Origin: an uncultured Pseudoflavonifractor sp. | Lineage (GTDB): Bacteria > Bacillota_A > Clostridia > Oscillospirales > Oscillospiraceae | Assembly: GCA_947575475.1 (NCBI GenBank) | Contig: CANPNN010000061.1 | Coordinates: 1-7,560 of the forward strand | Reading direction: 5' to 3' | Length of the DNA stretch: 7,560 nucleotides | In this document: in pieces, positions 1 to 7,020 of the stretch | How positions within the stretch are numbered: position 1 is the first letter of the stretch | Layout: each line of letters opens with the position of its first letter | Program-made: the position numbers and the translations under genes | The notes under the pieces: model-generated | Databases searched by the model: none | Told to the model about the DNA's origin: nothing | The model's input: the letters and a program-made list of their open reading frames with translations, nothing else

Positions 1-969
1 ATCGCTTACTGCATCAGCGCCCTGGGCGACAAGTCTTTCAACGACTCCGGCGAGGTAGGCATGAATGTCCTGCGCGAAGAGGGCTGGGACGTGAAGACCG
101 CGGAGGTCGGCGACGACTCCAAGTCCGACAAGTGGGACGACATCTTCCGTGACCTGATCGATCAGGGTTATACCTACATCGTGGGCGCCTCCGGCATGAT
201 CGATCACTTCCGTCCTCTGGCCGCCGAATTCCCCGACGTGAAGTTCGTGGTGTTCGACCTGGAAGTTGAGGACCTTCCCGCCAACATCAGCTCCATCTAC
301 TACGCCCAGAACGAGGGCTCCTACCTGGTGGGAATGCTGGCCGCCGGCATGAGCGAGACCGGCACTGTCGCCGTCAACCTGGGTGTCCCCGGCCCCGGCC
401 TGTATGACTTCGTTGCCGGCTTTGTCCAGGGCGCCAAGGACTACGATCCCGACTGCAAGGTCATCCAGTCCGCCTGCGGCTCCTGGAGCGATCCCGCCGC
501 CATGAAGACCGTGTGCCTGGACCAGTACCGCAACAACAACGCTGACGTGTTCTATCAGGTGGCTGGCGGCTCCGGCGACGGCCTGTTCGAGGCCTGCATG
601 GAGACCGGCACCTGGGCCATCGGCGTGGACTCTGACCAGTGGCAGGCTTACACTGACGGCGAGAACCCCGAGAAGGCCAACGTCATCCTCACCTCCATGC
701 TGAAAGAGGTGGGCAACTCCCTGGTGACCTTCTTCCATGACGTGGAGGCCGGCGAGGATGTCTGGGGCAAGAACCAGAACCTGGGTGTGGCCGCGGGCGC
801 CGTGGGCTATGTGGACAACGAGTTCTTCAGGGCCAACGTTCCCGAGGAGCTGCGCAACGCCATGGCCGAGGTCTCCGGCAAGGTCGCCAGCGGTGAGCTG
901 AAGATCCAGTCCTACTTTGACTTCGCCGACGAGGCCGCCTTCATGGATTACCTGGCCGCTGCCCGCTAA
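1..969 (+). CDS. BMP/PnrA-family nucleoside-binding lipoprotein, 5' end missing
   Basis: This is the substrate-binding component of a nucleoside ABC importer, acting outside the cytoplasmic membrane. The frame is open from base 1, so the signal peptide, lipobox cysteine and first residues lie outside the window. The Met codon at 61 is internal, not a start. About 322 residues are visible, against roughly 340-380 for a full family member. The visible N-terminus carries the BMP hallmark GDKSFNDSG. Further on come a GMLAAGMSETG segment and the stretch VAGGSGDG...AIGVDSDQ, both typical of BMP/Med/PnrA proteins. These fold as two-lobed type I periplasmic-binding proteins, and several characterised members bind purine nucleosides. 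The ATPase, two permeases and nucleoside hydrolase downstream support a nucleoside ligand, but the exact nucleoside cannot be read from sequence. Codon use is strongly C/G-ending, which fits high expression. The family call is firm; the ligand is inferred. Confidence 0.93.
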   Translation: MAYCISALGDKSFNDSGEVGMNVLREEGWDVKTAEVGDDSKSDKWDDIFRDLIDQGYTYIVGASGMIDHFRPLAAEFPDVKFVVFDLEVEDLPANISSIYYAQNEGSYLVGMLAAGMSETGTVAVNLGVPGPGLYDFVAGFVQGAKDYDPDCKVIQSACGSWSDPAAMKTVCLDQYRNNNADVFYQVAGGSGDGLFEACMETGTWAIGVDSDQWQAYTDGENPEKANVILTSMLKEVGNSLVTFFHDVEAGEDVWGKNQNLGVAAGAVGYVDNEFFRANVPEELRNAMAEVSGKVASGELKIQSYFDFADEAAFMDYLAAAR

Positions 970-1007
970 ATCGCATTGATCGTCTGAGTTAAGTAAAACA
1001 GAGGGAG

Positions 1008-1036
1008 AGGGCCGGCAGTTTCCTGCTGCCGGCCCT
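1008..1036 (+). promoter_or_regulatory. Intercistronic hairpin between binding-protein and ATPase genes
   Basis: An 11-bp perfect stem (1008-1018 with 1026-1036; core GGGCCGGCAG/CTGCCGGCCC) encloses a 7-base loop. It is followed by TTCCTGAAAG rather than a run of T, so it is not a canonical rho-independent terminator. It sits 38 bases after the binding-protein stop and 23 bases before the ATPase start. In binding-protein transporter operons such structures commonly stabilise the upstream mRNA segment or end part of the transcripts, giving more binding protein than membrane components. That role is inferred here. Confidence 0.75.
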
Positions 1037-1059
1037 TCCTGAAAGAGGGAGGCTTCTGC

Positions 1060-2610
1060 GTGGCAAATGAAGTACTGCGAATGCAGAATATAACAAAGAT
1101 CTACTCCAACGGCTTTATCGCCAATAAGGGCGTGGACCTTGTCATCCAGCAAAACGAGATCCACGGCCTGGTGGGCGAAAATGGTGCCGGCAAAACCACC
1201 CTGATGAAGATGCTCTTCGGTATGGAGCTTCCTAACGAGGGCCAAATTTTCATCAACGGGAAGGAAGAAAAGATCGCCAACCCCCTGGACGCCATCAGCA
1301 AGGGCGTGGGCATGGTGCACCAGCACTTTATGCTGCTGCCCTCCCTGACGGTGGCTGAGAATGTGACTCTGGGCGTGGAGCCCATCAAGAACGGCCTTTA
1401 TGACTTCGAGAAGGCTGTGGCCGACACCCAGGCCATCGCCGATAAGTACAACTTCAAGATCGATGCCCGGGCAAAGGTCCGGGACCTGAGCGTGGGCCAG
1501 ATGCAGAAGGTGGAGATCCTGAAGGCTCTCATCAAGGGCGTTAAGCTCCTGATCATGGACGAGCCCACCGCCGTTCTGACCCCCCAGGAGACGGAGGAGC
1601 TTTTCGAGCAGCTCTTTGTCCTCCGGGATGACGGCGTGTCCATCATCTTCATCTCCCACAAGCTGGAGGAGGTCATGCACATTTGCAGCCGGGTCACCGT
1701 ACTGCGTCACGGCAAGTGCATGGGCTCCCACGATACCAAGGACCTGACCCAGGCATCCCTCTCCAAGCTGATGGTGGGCCGGGACGTGGTACTTAAAATC
1801 GAAAAAGAGGATCCTGTTCCGGGCGCCCCTGTGGTGTCCATTAAGGATCTGGTCAAAATCAACGCCATCGGCAAGAACGTCATCGATGGCGTGTCCTTCG
1901 ACATTCGGGCCGGCGAGGTGGTAGGCATTGCGGGCGTGGAGGGCAACGGCCAGACTGAGCTGGCTGAGGTCCTCAGCGGCCTGGGCATGTTTGCCAGCGG
2001 CGATGTGCTCCTCAATGGCGAGACTATTAAGGGCAAAAGCGTCCGGGAGATCCGGGACATGGGCATGGCCTACATCGCCGAGGACCGGATGGTGGAGGGC
2101 GTGGCCGGCAATATGTCCATCAAGATGAACATTATGGCCGACCGGTTCTCCAAGCCCGACTTCAAGAAGGGCCTGTTCATGGACGCCAAAAAGATCAACG
2201 CGATCGTAGACCAGTACATCAAGGATTTCGAGATCGCCTGCGACAGCCCCGACGAGGCAGTGCGTATGCTCTCCGGCGGCAACATCCAAAAGGTGGTGGT
2301 AGCCCGGGAGTTCACCTCCGGCGCCAACTTCCTGCTGGCCTGCCAGCCCACCCGGGGCATCGACGTGGGCACCGCCGAGATGATCCGCAAGACCATCGTC
2401 CGCAAGGCCCGGGAGGAGAATCTGGCCTGCCTCCTGATCTCCGCTGACCTCAACGAGGTGCTGGAGTGCTCCGACCGCCTGCTGGTCATGCGGAAGGGCA
2501 AGATCACCGCCGCCTTCCCCAAGGCCAACGAGGTCTCGGAGGAGACCTTGGGCGAGTACATGCTGGGCGTGCGTGAGATGACGGCGGAAGAAATGGAGGC
2601 ACTGCTATGA
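1060..2610 (+). CDS. Nucleoside ABC importer ATPase, double nucleotide-binding domain (NupO/YufO-like)
   Basis: This cytoplasmic ATPase powers the importer and carries two ABC domains in 516 residues, the usual length for the RbsA/YufO class. Domain 1 has an intact Walker A (GENGAGKTT, 39-47), Q-loop glutamine in VHQHF (86-90), signature LSVGQMQ (143-149), Walker B LLIMDEP (163-169) and switch His200. Domain 2 has a degenerate Walker A (GVEGNGQTE, 292-300, no Lys), signature LSGGN (404-408), a Walker B-like LLACQPTRGID without the usual Asp-Glu pair (425-435), and Asp463 where the switch His would be. Known relatives of the BMP-linked group share this asymmetry, so one composite ATP site is probably active. 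The start is GTG at 1060, chosen because AGAGGGAGG (1044-1052) lies 7 bases upstream and the N-terminus matches the family. The stop overlaps the first permease start by ATGA, implying translational coupling. Confidence 0.95.
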   Translation: MANEVLRMQNITKIYSNGFIANKGVDLVIQQNEIHGLVGENGAGKTTLMKMLFGMELPNEGQIFINGKEEKIANPLDAISKGVGMVHQHFMLLPSLTVAENVTLGVEPIKNGLYDFEKAVADTQAIADKYNFKIDARAKVRDLSVGQMQKVEILKALIKGVKLLIMDEPTAVLTPQETEELFEQLFVLRDDGVSIIFISHKLEEVMHICSRVTVLRHGKCMGSHDTKDLTQASLSKLMVGRDVVLKIEKEDPVPGAPVVSIKDLVKINAIGKNVIDGVSFDIRAGEVVGIAGVEGNGQTELAEVLSGLGMFASGDVLLNGETIKGKSVREIRDMGMAYIAEDRMVEGVAGNMSIKMNIMADRFSKPDFKKGLFMDAKKINAIVDQYIKDFEIACDSPDEAVRMLSGGNIQKVVVAREFTSGANFLLACQPTRGIDVGTAEMIRKTIVRKAREENLACLLISADLNEVLECSDRLLVMRKGKITAAFPKANEVSEETLGEYMLGVREMTAEEMEALL

Positions 2611-3713
2611 GTAGAACACAACGCATCGAAAGTACGATGGAAGTGGTCCGCATTCTGGTCAGTATGGCCATCGCCTATATTCTGGCCCTGATCATCCTCT
2701 TCGCCATCAGCGAAAACCCTGTGTTCATCGTACAGCAGTTCATCCTGGGTCCCTTTTCCTCCGCCCGCCGCATCGGCAGTATCATCAACCTGGCCGTGCC
2801 CTTTACCATTTGCGGCGTGGCCATGTGCTTCATGTACGCCGTCAACCGCTTCAACCTGGTCCCTGAGGGTATCTTTATGCTGTCCGGGTGTATGATTTCC
2901 CTGGCGGCGCTCAACCTGCCCCAGAACCTGCCCGCCGTGGTGATGGTCCCCCTGCTGCTCATTGTGGGCGCCCTCACCGGCGCTGTGGTGGCCTTCATCC
3001 CCGCCATCATGGAGCGGAAATTCAACGCCAATGTGGTCGTTGTCTCCCTGATGCTCAACAGCGTTCTCGCCTTTTTCGCCACCTACATCCTCAAGTATAA
3101 GATGCGCGATACCTCCCTGACCTACATCGCTTCCTTCGAGCTTCCCGCCGGCGCCCAGCTGCCCAAGCTCCCCGGCGGCCTGCGGGTCCAGTCGGGTCTC
3201 ATCATCGCCGTCATCGTGGTGATCCTGGTGTCGCTGCTGTTCTATAAGACCAGCTACGGCTGGAAGATGCGCCTGGTGGGCGAGAACCCCCGGTTCGCTA
3301 CCGCCGTGGGCCTCTCCGCCGTCAGCATCTCCTTCAGCGCCCAGCTCATCGGCGGCGCTGTGGCGGGCATCGCCGGCGCCACCGAGGTCATGAGCAACTA
3401 CACCCGTTTCCGCTGGACCACCACCACCCAGCACGGCTTTGACGGCCTGCTGGTGGCTGTGCTGGCCCGGAAGAACCCCGCTCTGGTGCCCATCGGCGCT
3501 TTGTTCCTGGCGTACATCCGCATCGGCGCTGACGTGGTCAACTCCACCGGCGATATCCCGCCCGAGTTCATCACCGTCATCCAGGGCATCATCATCCTGC
3601 TCATCGCCGCCGAGACCTTCATGGCCAAGACCAAGAACAAGATGATCTTCAAGGCCGCCAAAGAGGATGAGAAGGCCCGGAACGAGAAGCAGCAGTCCCA
3701 AACTGCGGCCTAA
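2607..3713 (+). CDS. Nucleoside ABC importer permease 1 (NupP/YufP-like, BPD_transp_2)
   Basis: This is the larger of the two integral membrane subunits that form the nucleoside channel. It has 368 residues and is strongly hydrophobic. A first membrane segment lies at about residues 13-34, followed by a further series of helices up to about 340. The NRFNLVPEGIFMLSG segment near 80-94 corresponds to the family's conserved FN-x-x-x-EG element. The cytoplasmic loop RLVGENPRFA (222-231) is the conserved BPD_transp_2 loop thought to contact the ATPase. The last 25 or so residues are charged and Gln-rich and probably cytoplasmic. The ATG overlaps the ATPase stop (ATGA), with GGAGG at 2595-2599 as ribosome site. 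Position between the ATPase and a shorter permease is the standard order in BMP nucleoside transporter operons. The family is clear; substrate is inferred from the operon. Confidence 0.93.
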   Translation: MSRTQRIESTMEVVRILVSMAIAYILALIILFAISENPVFIVQQFILGPFSSARRIGSIINLAVPFTICGVAMCFMYAVNRFNLVPEGIFMLSGCMISLAALNLPQNLPAVVMVPLLLIVGALTGAVVAFIPAIMERKFNANVVVVSLMLNSVLAFFATYILKYKMRDTSLTYIASFELPAGAQLPKLPGGLRVQSGLIIAVIVVILVSLLFYKTSYGWKMRLVGENPRFATAVGLSAVSISFSAQLIGGAVAGIAGATEVMSNYTRFRWTTTTQHGFDGLLVAVLARKNPALVPIGALFLAYIRIGADVVNSTGDIPPEFITVIQGIIILLIAAETFMAKTKNKMIFKAAKEDEKARNEKQQSQTAA

Positions 3714-3740
3714 TTCCGGAGGAAAGGAGTAACCGACACT

Positions 3741-4679
3741 ATGACGATCGATATTGTTGCATTTTTAGCCGATACCATCCGTATGGCTACGCCCCTGATC
3801 TTCACCGCTATGGCCGCCCTTATCTGCCGGCAGGCAGGTATGTTCAATATGGGTATTGAAGGTATGATGCTCTGCTCCGCCCTGGGCGCCGTCACCGTCG
3901 CCCACTACCTGGGCAATATGTGGCTGGGCCTGCTGGGCGGCGTGTTGGTAGGCCTGCTCACCGGCCTGCTCATCGCCTTCGTCAGCATCACCGGTAAGGC
4001 AGACCTGTACCTGACCTGTATCGCCTTCAACCTGGCGGCCACAGGCGGCACTATCTTCCTCATGTATGTTCTGACGGGAGAGAAGTCCACCACCAGCAGC
4101 GCCTTCCGCTCCTATCAGATCCCCAACATTGACATCCCCCTTATCAAGGACATCCCCGTCCTGGGCCGCATCTTCTCCGGCCAAAGCCTGCTGACCTACC
4201 TGGCCTTCCTCAGCATCTTCCTCATGTGGCTGCTGCTGAAGAAGTCCCGTCTGGGCTTGCGCATCCGCGCCGTGGGCGAGAATCCCCACGCCGCCGAATC
4301 CGTGGGCATCAGCGTGCCCAAGGTGGGCTACATCTCCTTCACCATCTGCGGGATCATGTCCGGTCTGGCCGGCACATTCCTGTCCATGAGCTATGTCACC
4401 TTCTTTATGAAGAACATGGCCAACGGACGGGGCTATATCGGCCTGTCCGCCCAGAACATGGCCAACGGCGAGCCCATCGGCTCCGGCATCACCGCCCTGT
4501 TCTTCGGTCTGTTCCAGTCCCTGTCCATCACCATGAAGAACCAGACCACCTTCCCCATCGAGTTCCTGGAGATGATCCCCTACGCCGCCACCATCATCGC
4601 CCTGGGCGTCACCGGAATGCTTGCCATCCGCAAGCGCCGTAAGGTGGAGTCCGGTCAGGCCGCCGGCAAAGAGGGCTGA
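3741..4679 (+). CDS. Nucleoside ABC importer permease 2 (NupQ/YufQ-like, BPD_transp_2)
   Basis: This second membrane subunit should pair with the preceding permease as a heterodimer. It has 312 residues, as expected for the shorter partner. The conserved motif GMFNMGIEGMML (33-44) is the family FN-x-G-x-EG signature. RIRAVGENPHAAESVGI (174-190) is the cytoplasmic loop conserved with the other permease. A GRGYIGLS segment lies near 231-238, where relatives have GRGFI. Hydrophobic helices alternate through the protein, and the C-terminus is basic (RKRRK) then polar, probably cytoplasmic. The ribosome site AAGGAG (3724-3729) precedes the ATG, and the gap to the previous gene is 27 bases. An internal 16-bp direct repeat (4411-4426 and 4453-4468) encodes NMANG twice. 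The family is clear; substrate comes from context. Confidence 0.93.
   Translation: MTIDIVAFLADTIRMATPLIFTAMAALICRQAGMFNMGIEGMMLCSALGAVTVAHYLGNMWLGLLGGVLVGLLTGLLIAFVSITGKADLYLTCIAFNLAATGGTIFLMYVLTGEKSTTSSAFRSYQIPNIDIPLIKDIPVLGRIFSGQSLLTYLAFLSIFLMWLLLKKSRLGLRIRAVGENPHAAESVGISVPKVGYISFTICGIMSGLAGTFLSMSYVTFFMKNMANGRGYIGLSAQNMANGEPIGSGITALFFGLFQSLSITMKNQTTFPIEFLEMIPYAATIIALGVTGMLAIRKRRKVESGQAAGKEG
4411..4468 (+). repeat. 16-bp direct repeat inside permease 2
   Basis: The sequence AGAACATGGCCAACGG occurs at 4411-4426 and again at 4453-4468, exactly 42 bases (14 codons) apart and in the same reading frame. It gives NMANG on both sides of the conserved GRGYIGLS segment. It is coding sequence and probably reflects local duplication, gene conversion or chance codon agreement. 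Confidence 0.7.
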
Positions 4680-4682
4680 TCC

Positions 4683-5657
4683 ATGGCGGAAAGACGCAAA
4701 GTCATTATCGACTGTGACACCGGCGTGGATGACTCCGTCGCCCTTCTTCTGTGTCTCAAGCACCTTGACGTGCTGGGCATCACCACGGTGGGCGGCAACG
4801 TGGCTCTGGAGAACACCCAGCGCAACAGCCGCTATGTCACCGAGGTCGCCCACCGCACCGATGTGCCCGTCTACGCCGGTCACGCCAAGCCCATGCTGGT
4901 CCCTCTGGAGACCGCCACCTACGCCCACGGCGAATTTGGCCTGGGCTCCGTGCAGGTCCCCGAGCCTAAGAAGCCCCTGGAAAAACAGCACGCGGTGGAC
5001 TTTCTCGTTGAAACCTTTATGACCCAGGACGACGTGACCCTCATTACCCTGGGCCCCATGACCAACGCCGCCCAGGCCCTCCTGCGGGAGCCACGGCTGG
5101 CGGGGCGGATCCGGGAGATCCTCTGCATGGGCGGCAGCACCACCTGCGGCAACGCCACCCCGGCGGCGGAGTTCAACATCTATGTGGACCCGGAGGCTGC
5201 CAAGATCGTCTTTGAGTCCGGCATACCCATCAAGATGGTGGGGCTCAATGTCACCCGCCAATGGCATGTGAACCAGGCCTTCCTGGATGAGGTGCGCACC
5301 CTGGACAACGACGCGGCCCGGCTGGTGACACAGCATTGTGAACGCAGCATGGCCCACGGGGGCGCCTCCTTCTGTGACGCCTGCGCCGTCATGTGGCTGT
5401 GCAGCGACAAGGTTATTACCAAGAGCCTTATGATGCATGTGGACATAGAGACCGAGGGCAAATTTACCCGTGGCATGACTCTGTGTGACTCCCGGCCCTT
5501 CCAGGGCTCAGAGCCTCAGGTGGACATTGCCCGGGAACGGATCAGCGAACCCTTCACCATGCCGCTGAAGCCCAATGTGGACGTGGCGGTGGAGATGGAC
5601 CCCTCCCAGATGGGACGCGTCCTTCTGGACACCCTGCGAAGCTATTCGGAGAACTGA
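4683..5657 (+). CDS. Nucleoside hydrolase (IunH/Rih family)
   Basis: This cytosolic enzyme should cleave the N-glycosidic bond of ribonucleosides, giving free base and ribose. It has 324 residues, a normal family length. The N-terminal calcium and catalytic motif is DCDTGVDD (10-17), equivalent to the family's DxDxGxDD. GPMTNAA lies in the middle, followed by EFNIYVDPEAA (163-173), whose Glu163 and Asn165 match the ribose-binding Glu/Asn pair. Near the C-terminus FCDACA supplies the second calcium-ligand Asp (Asp232), but with Cys231 where the well-studied Crithidia enzyme has the leaving-group His. The ATG lies 3 bases after the permease 2 stop, with GAGGG (4671-4675) inside the end of that gene, so translation is probably coupled. 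Its position makes it the first catabolic step after import. Purine versus pyrimidine preference cannot be told from sequence. Confidence 0.93.
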   Translation: MAERRKVIIDCDTGVDDSVALLLCLKHLDVLGITTVGGNVALENTQRNSRYVTEVAHRTDVPVYAGHAKPMLVPLETATYAHGEFGLGSVQVPEPKKPLEKQHAVDFLVETFMTQDDVTLITLGPMTNAAQALLREPRLAGRIREILCMGGSTTCGNATPAAEFNIYVDPEAAKIVFESGIPIKMVGLNVTRQWHVNQAFLDEVRTLDNDAARLVTQHCERSMAHGGASFCDACAVMWLCSDKVITKSLMMHVDIETEGKFTRGMTLCDSRPFQGSEPQVDIARERISEPFTMPLKPNVDVAVEMDPSQMGRVLLDTLRSYSEN

Positions 5658-5670
5658 GTTTTCTCCCGTG

Positions 5671-5721
5671 AAAACGGCCAGGTGTGATGCAGAACAACAA
5701 CGGCACACACCTGGCCTTTTT
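5671..5721 (+). terminator. Rho-independent terminator closing the nucleoside operon
   Basis: The arms GGCCAGGTGTG (5676-5686) and CACACCTGGCC (5706-5716) form a perfect 11-bp stem. TGC/GCA (5688-5690 with 5703-5705) can extend it past a bulged A. TTTTT (5717-5721) follows and AAAA (5671-5674) precedes. It starts 14 bases after the hydrolase stop. The MFS start codon lies only 25 bases beyond the T-run, so this may also act as an attenuator for that gene. Confidence 0.87.
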
Positions 5722-5731
5722 CTGCCATACA

Positions 5732-5740
5732 GAAAGAAGG
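5732..5740 (+). promoter_or_regulatory. Ribosome binding site that decides the MFS start
   Basis: GAAAGAAGG ends 6 bases before the ATG at 5747. The alternative in-frame GTG at 5684 lies inside the terminator stem, has no good ribosome site, and would add a 21-residue extension of no family character. The ATG is therefore the supported start. Confidence 0.8.
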
Positions 5741-5746
5741 TATCTC

Positions 5747-6940
5747 ATGAAAGACCATGCCCTGCAGCACCGGAGGCTCATGACCGCCACCATCTTCACC
5801 TTTATTTTTATGAGCGGTTATGCCCTCACCTATACCATGCTGGGCACCCTGCTGCCCGGTATGATCCAGTATTATTCCCTCAGCATCACCCAGGCCTCCT
5901 ATATCAATATCTCCCTGGAGCTGGGCGGGACCACCGCCATGGTGCTGGCCCTGTTTTTGCTGGACCGAATGAATAAGGGAAAGACCCTGCTGATCCTGGC
6001 CCTGCTATTTGGCTTTGTAGGCCTATTTACCGGCTCCGCCCCTCCCTACATCGTCCTGCTGGGCTCCCGGTTCCTGCTGGGACTGATCGGCAGCGTCCTG
6101 GACAACCTCTGTGCCACCTATATCTCCGACCTCTACGGGGAGCACCGGGCCCGGTATGTCTCCATCCTGCATACCCTCTTTGCCGTGGCCAGCATGATCG
6201 CCCCCAAATTTGCCGCCATCTGCTTTGAGGTGGGCGGCTGGAACCTGGCCTACCTGATCTGCGGCGGGGCGATGACCATTGCCGCCGTGCTGGCCATCGT
6301 CATTCTGAAGGTGATGGGGTTCCCCAAAAACGCCATGGACCAGCAGAAGCAGGAGAAGCTCCAGATCCCCTACAAGGAGATGCTCCAAAGCCGGAACATG
6401 CGCTGGCTGTGCCTGGCCAGTTTCATCTTCGCCGGATATTCCTACGTGGCCATGTGGCTGTCCACCTACCTGGACGGACGGGATAACAGCATATATACGG
6501 TGGGATTCTGCTCCACCATCATGACCGCCTACTACGTAGGCTCGGTCCTGAGCCGGGTAGGGCTGGCGGCCATTTCCGAAAAGATCAGCTCCGCTGTCTA
6601 TCTCAAGTGGGCCGCCCTGCTGTCCGGGATCCTTCTGGCCATCCTGCTGATCGTGCAGCAGCCCATGGCCTGGCTGGTGGGAGCTTTCCTCTACGGCGTG
6701 ATCGGCGGAGCCATGTATACCGGCCGGTTCGTCCTGTCCTGTCAGGAGTTTCCCCAGTTCAGCGCCACCGCCTCCTCCCTCACAGGGATCTGCTCCTTTG
6801 GCGGAAACATGGCCTTCACCGCGGTCATGGGCGTTGCCGCCGATGCCGGGTACTTCACCCAGGCCATGCTGGTCATCAGCGGCCTTCTGGTGGCAGGCTT
6901 CTTTATCTTCCAGTTTGGATATAAAGCCCCCAAAAACTGA
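5747..6940 (+). CDS. MFS transporter, substrate unknown
   Basis: This is an integral membrane permease of the major facilitator superfamily, 397 residues from the chosen ATG, with about 12 hydrophobic segments. The loop between helices 2 and 3 has LDRMNKGK (72-79), a version of MFS motif A. DLYGEHRAR (128-136) with the following helix (ILHTLFAVASMIAP) resembles the equivalent stretch of the sugar/FHS-type MFS branch. A polar central loop (about 183-215) separates the two six-helix halves. The start is set by the ribosome site at 5732-5740. The gene follows the nucleoside hydrolase on the same strand but is separated from it by a terminator, so joint function is plausible, not shown. It might move a nucleobase, ribose or an unrelated substrate. 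The superfamily call is firm; the substrate is not recognisable. Confidence 0.9.
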   Translation: MKDHALQHRRLMTATIFTFIFMSGYALTYTMLGTLLPGMIQYYSLSITQASYINISLELGGTTAMVLALFLLDRMNKGKTLLILALLFGFVGLFTGSAPPYIVLLGSRFLLGLIGSVLDNLCATYISDLYGEHRARYVSILHTLFAVASMIAPKFAAICFEVGGWNLAYLICGGAMTIAAVLAIVILKVMGFPKNAMDQQKQEKLQIPYKEMLQSRNMRWLCLASFIFAGYSYVAMWLSTYLDGRDNSIYTVGFCSTIMTAYYVGSVLSRVGLAAISEKISSAVYLKWAALLSGILLAILLIVQQPMAWLVGAFLYGVIGGAMYTGRFVLSCQEFPQFSATASSLTGICSFGGNMAFTAVMGVAADAGYFTQAMLVISGLLVAGFFIFQFGYKAPKN

Positions 6941-6943
6941 CAT

Positions 6944-6981
6944 AAAAACTCCCCGGAAGCGTGACTTCCGGGGAGTTTTTT
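6944..6981 (+). terminator. Strong bidirectional rho-independent terminator after the MFS gene
   Basis: The stem CTCCCCGGAAG (6949-6959) pairs perfectly with CTTCCGGGGAG (6965-6975) around a CGTGA loop. AAAA precedes it and TTTTTT (6976-6981) follows, so the A/T runs extend the helix. The A-run upstream also gives a T-run on the minus strand, so it can stop transcription in both directions. It lies 3 bases past the MFS stop. Confidence 0.93.
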
Positions 6982-6986
6982 CCAAG

Positions 6987-7020
6987 CAAAAGCGGTCTTG
7001 ACCGAAAGGTCAAGACCGCT
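6987..7020 (-). terminator. Terminator of the tRNA gene remnant, minus strand
   Basis: A perfect 13-bp stem (6991-7003 with 7008-7020) has a 4-base loop, GAAA on the plus strand. Read on the minus strand it is followed by TTTTGCTT, and it begins immediately after the CCA of the tRNA fragment at 7021. That is the expected place for a tRNA terminator. On the plus strand no T-run follows, so the minus-strand reading is preferred. Confidence 0.75.

Noticed and set aside
1008..1036. Calling the hairpin a full rho-independent terminator
   Set aside because: The stem is followed by TTCCTGAAAG, not a T-run, and the downstream genes clearly belong to the same transporter.
2070..3701. 543-codon open frame on the minus strand
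   Set aside because: It is antisense to the ATPase end and permease 1. Its translation is rich in Gly, His, Asp and Gln, as expected for the complement of GC-biased codons, and has no domain character.
3765..5438. 557-codon open frame on the minus strand
   Set aside because: It is antisense to permease 2 and the nucleoside hydrolase, with low-complexity Gly/His/Asp/Gln composition. The plus-strand genes here have clear family motifs.
5684..5746. Upstream GTG start for the MFS gene, adding 21 residues
   Set aside because: The GTG lies inside the terminator stem, has no suitable ribosome site, and the extra residues are polar with no family likeness. ATG 5747 has GAAAGAAGG 6 bases upstream.
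6023..6985. 320-codon open frame on the minus strand
   Set aside because: It is antisense to the MFS gene and begins on the far side of the terminator hairpin, so it would have to be transcribed through it. Composition is that of a shadow frame.
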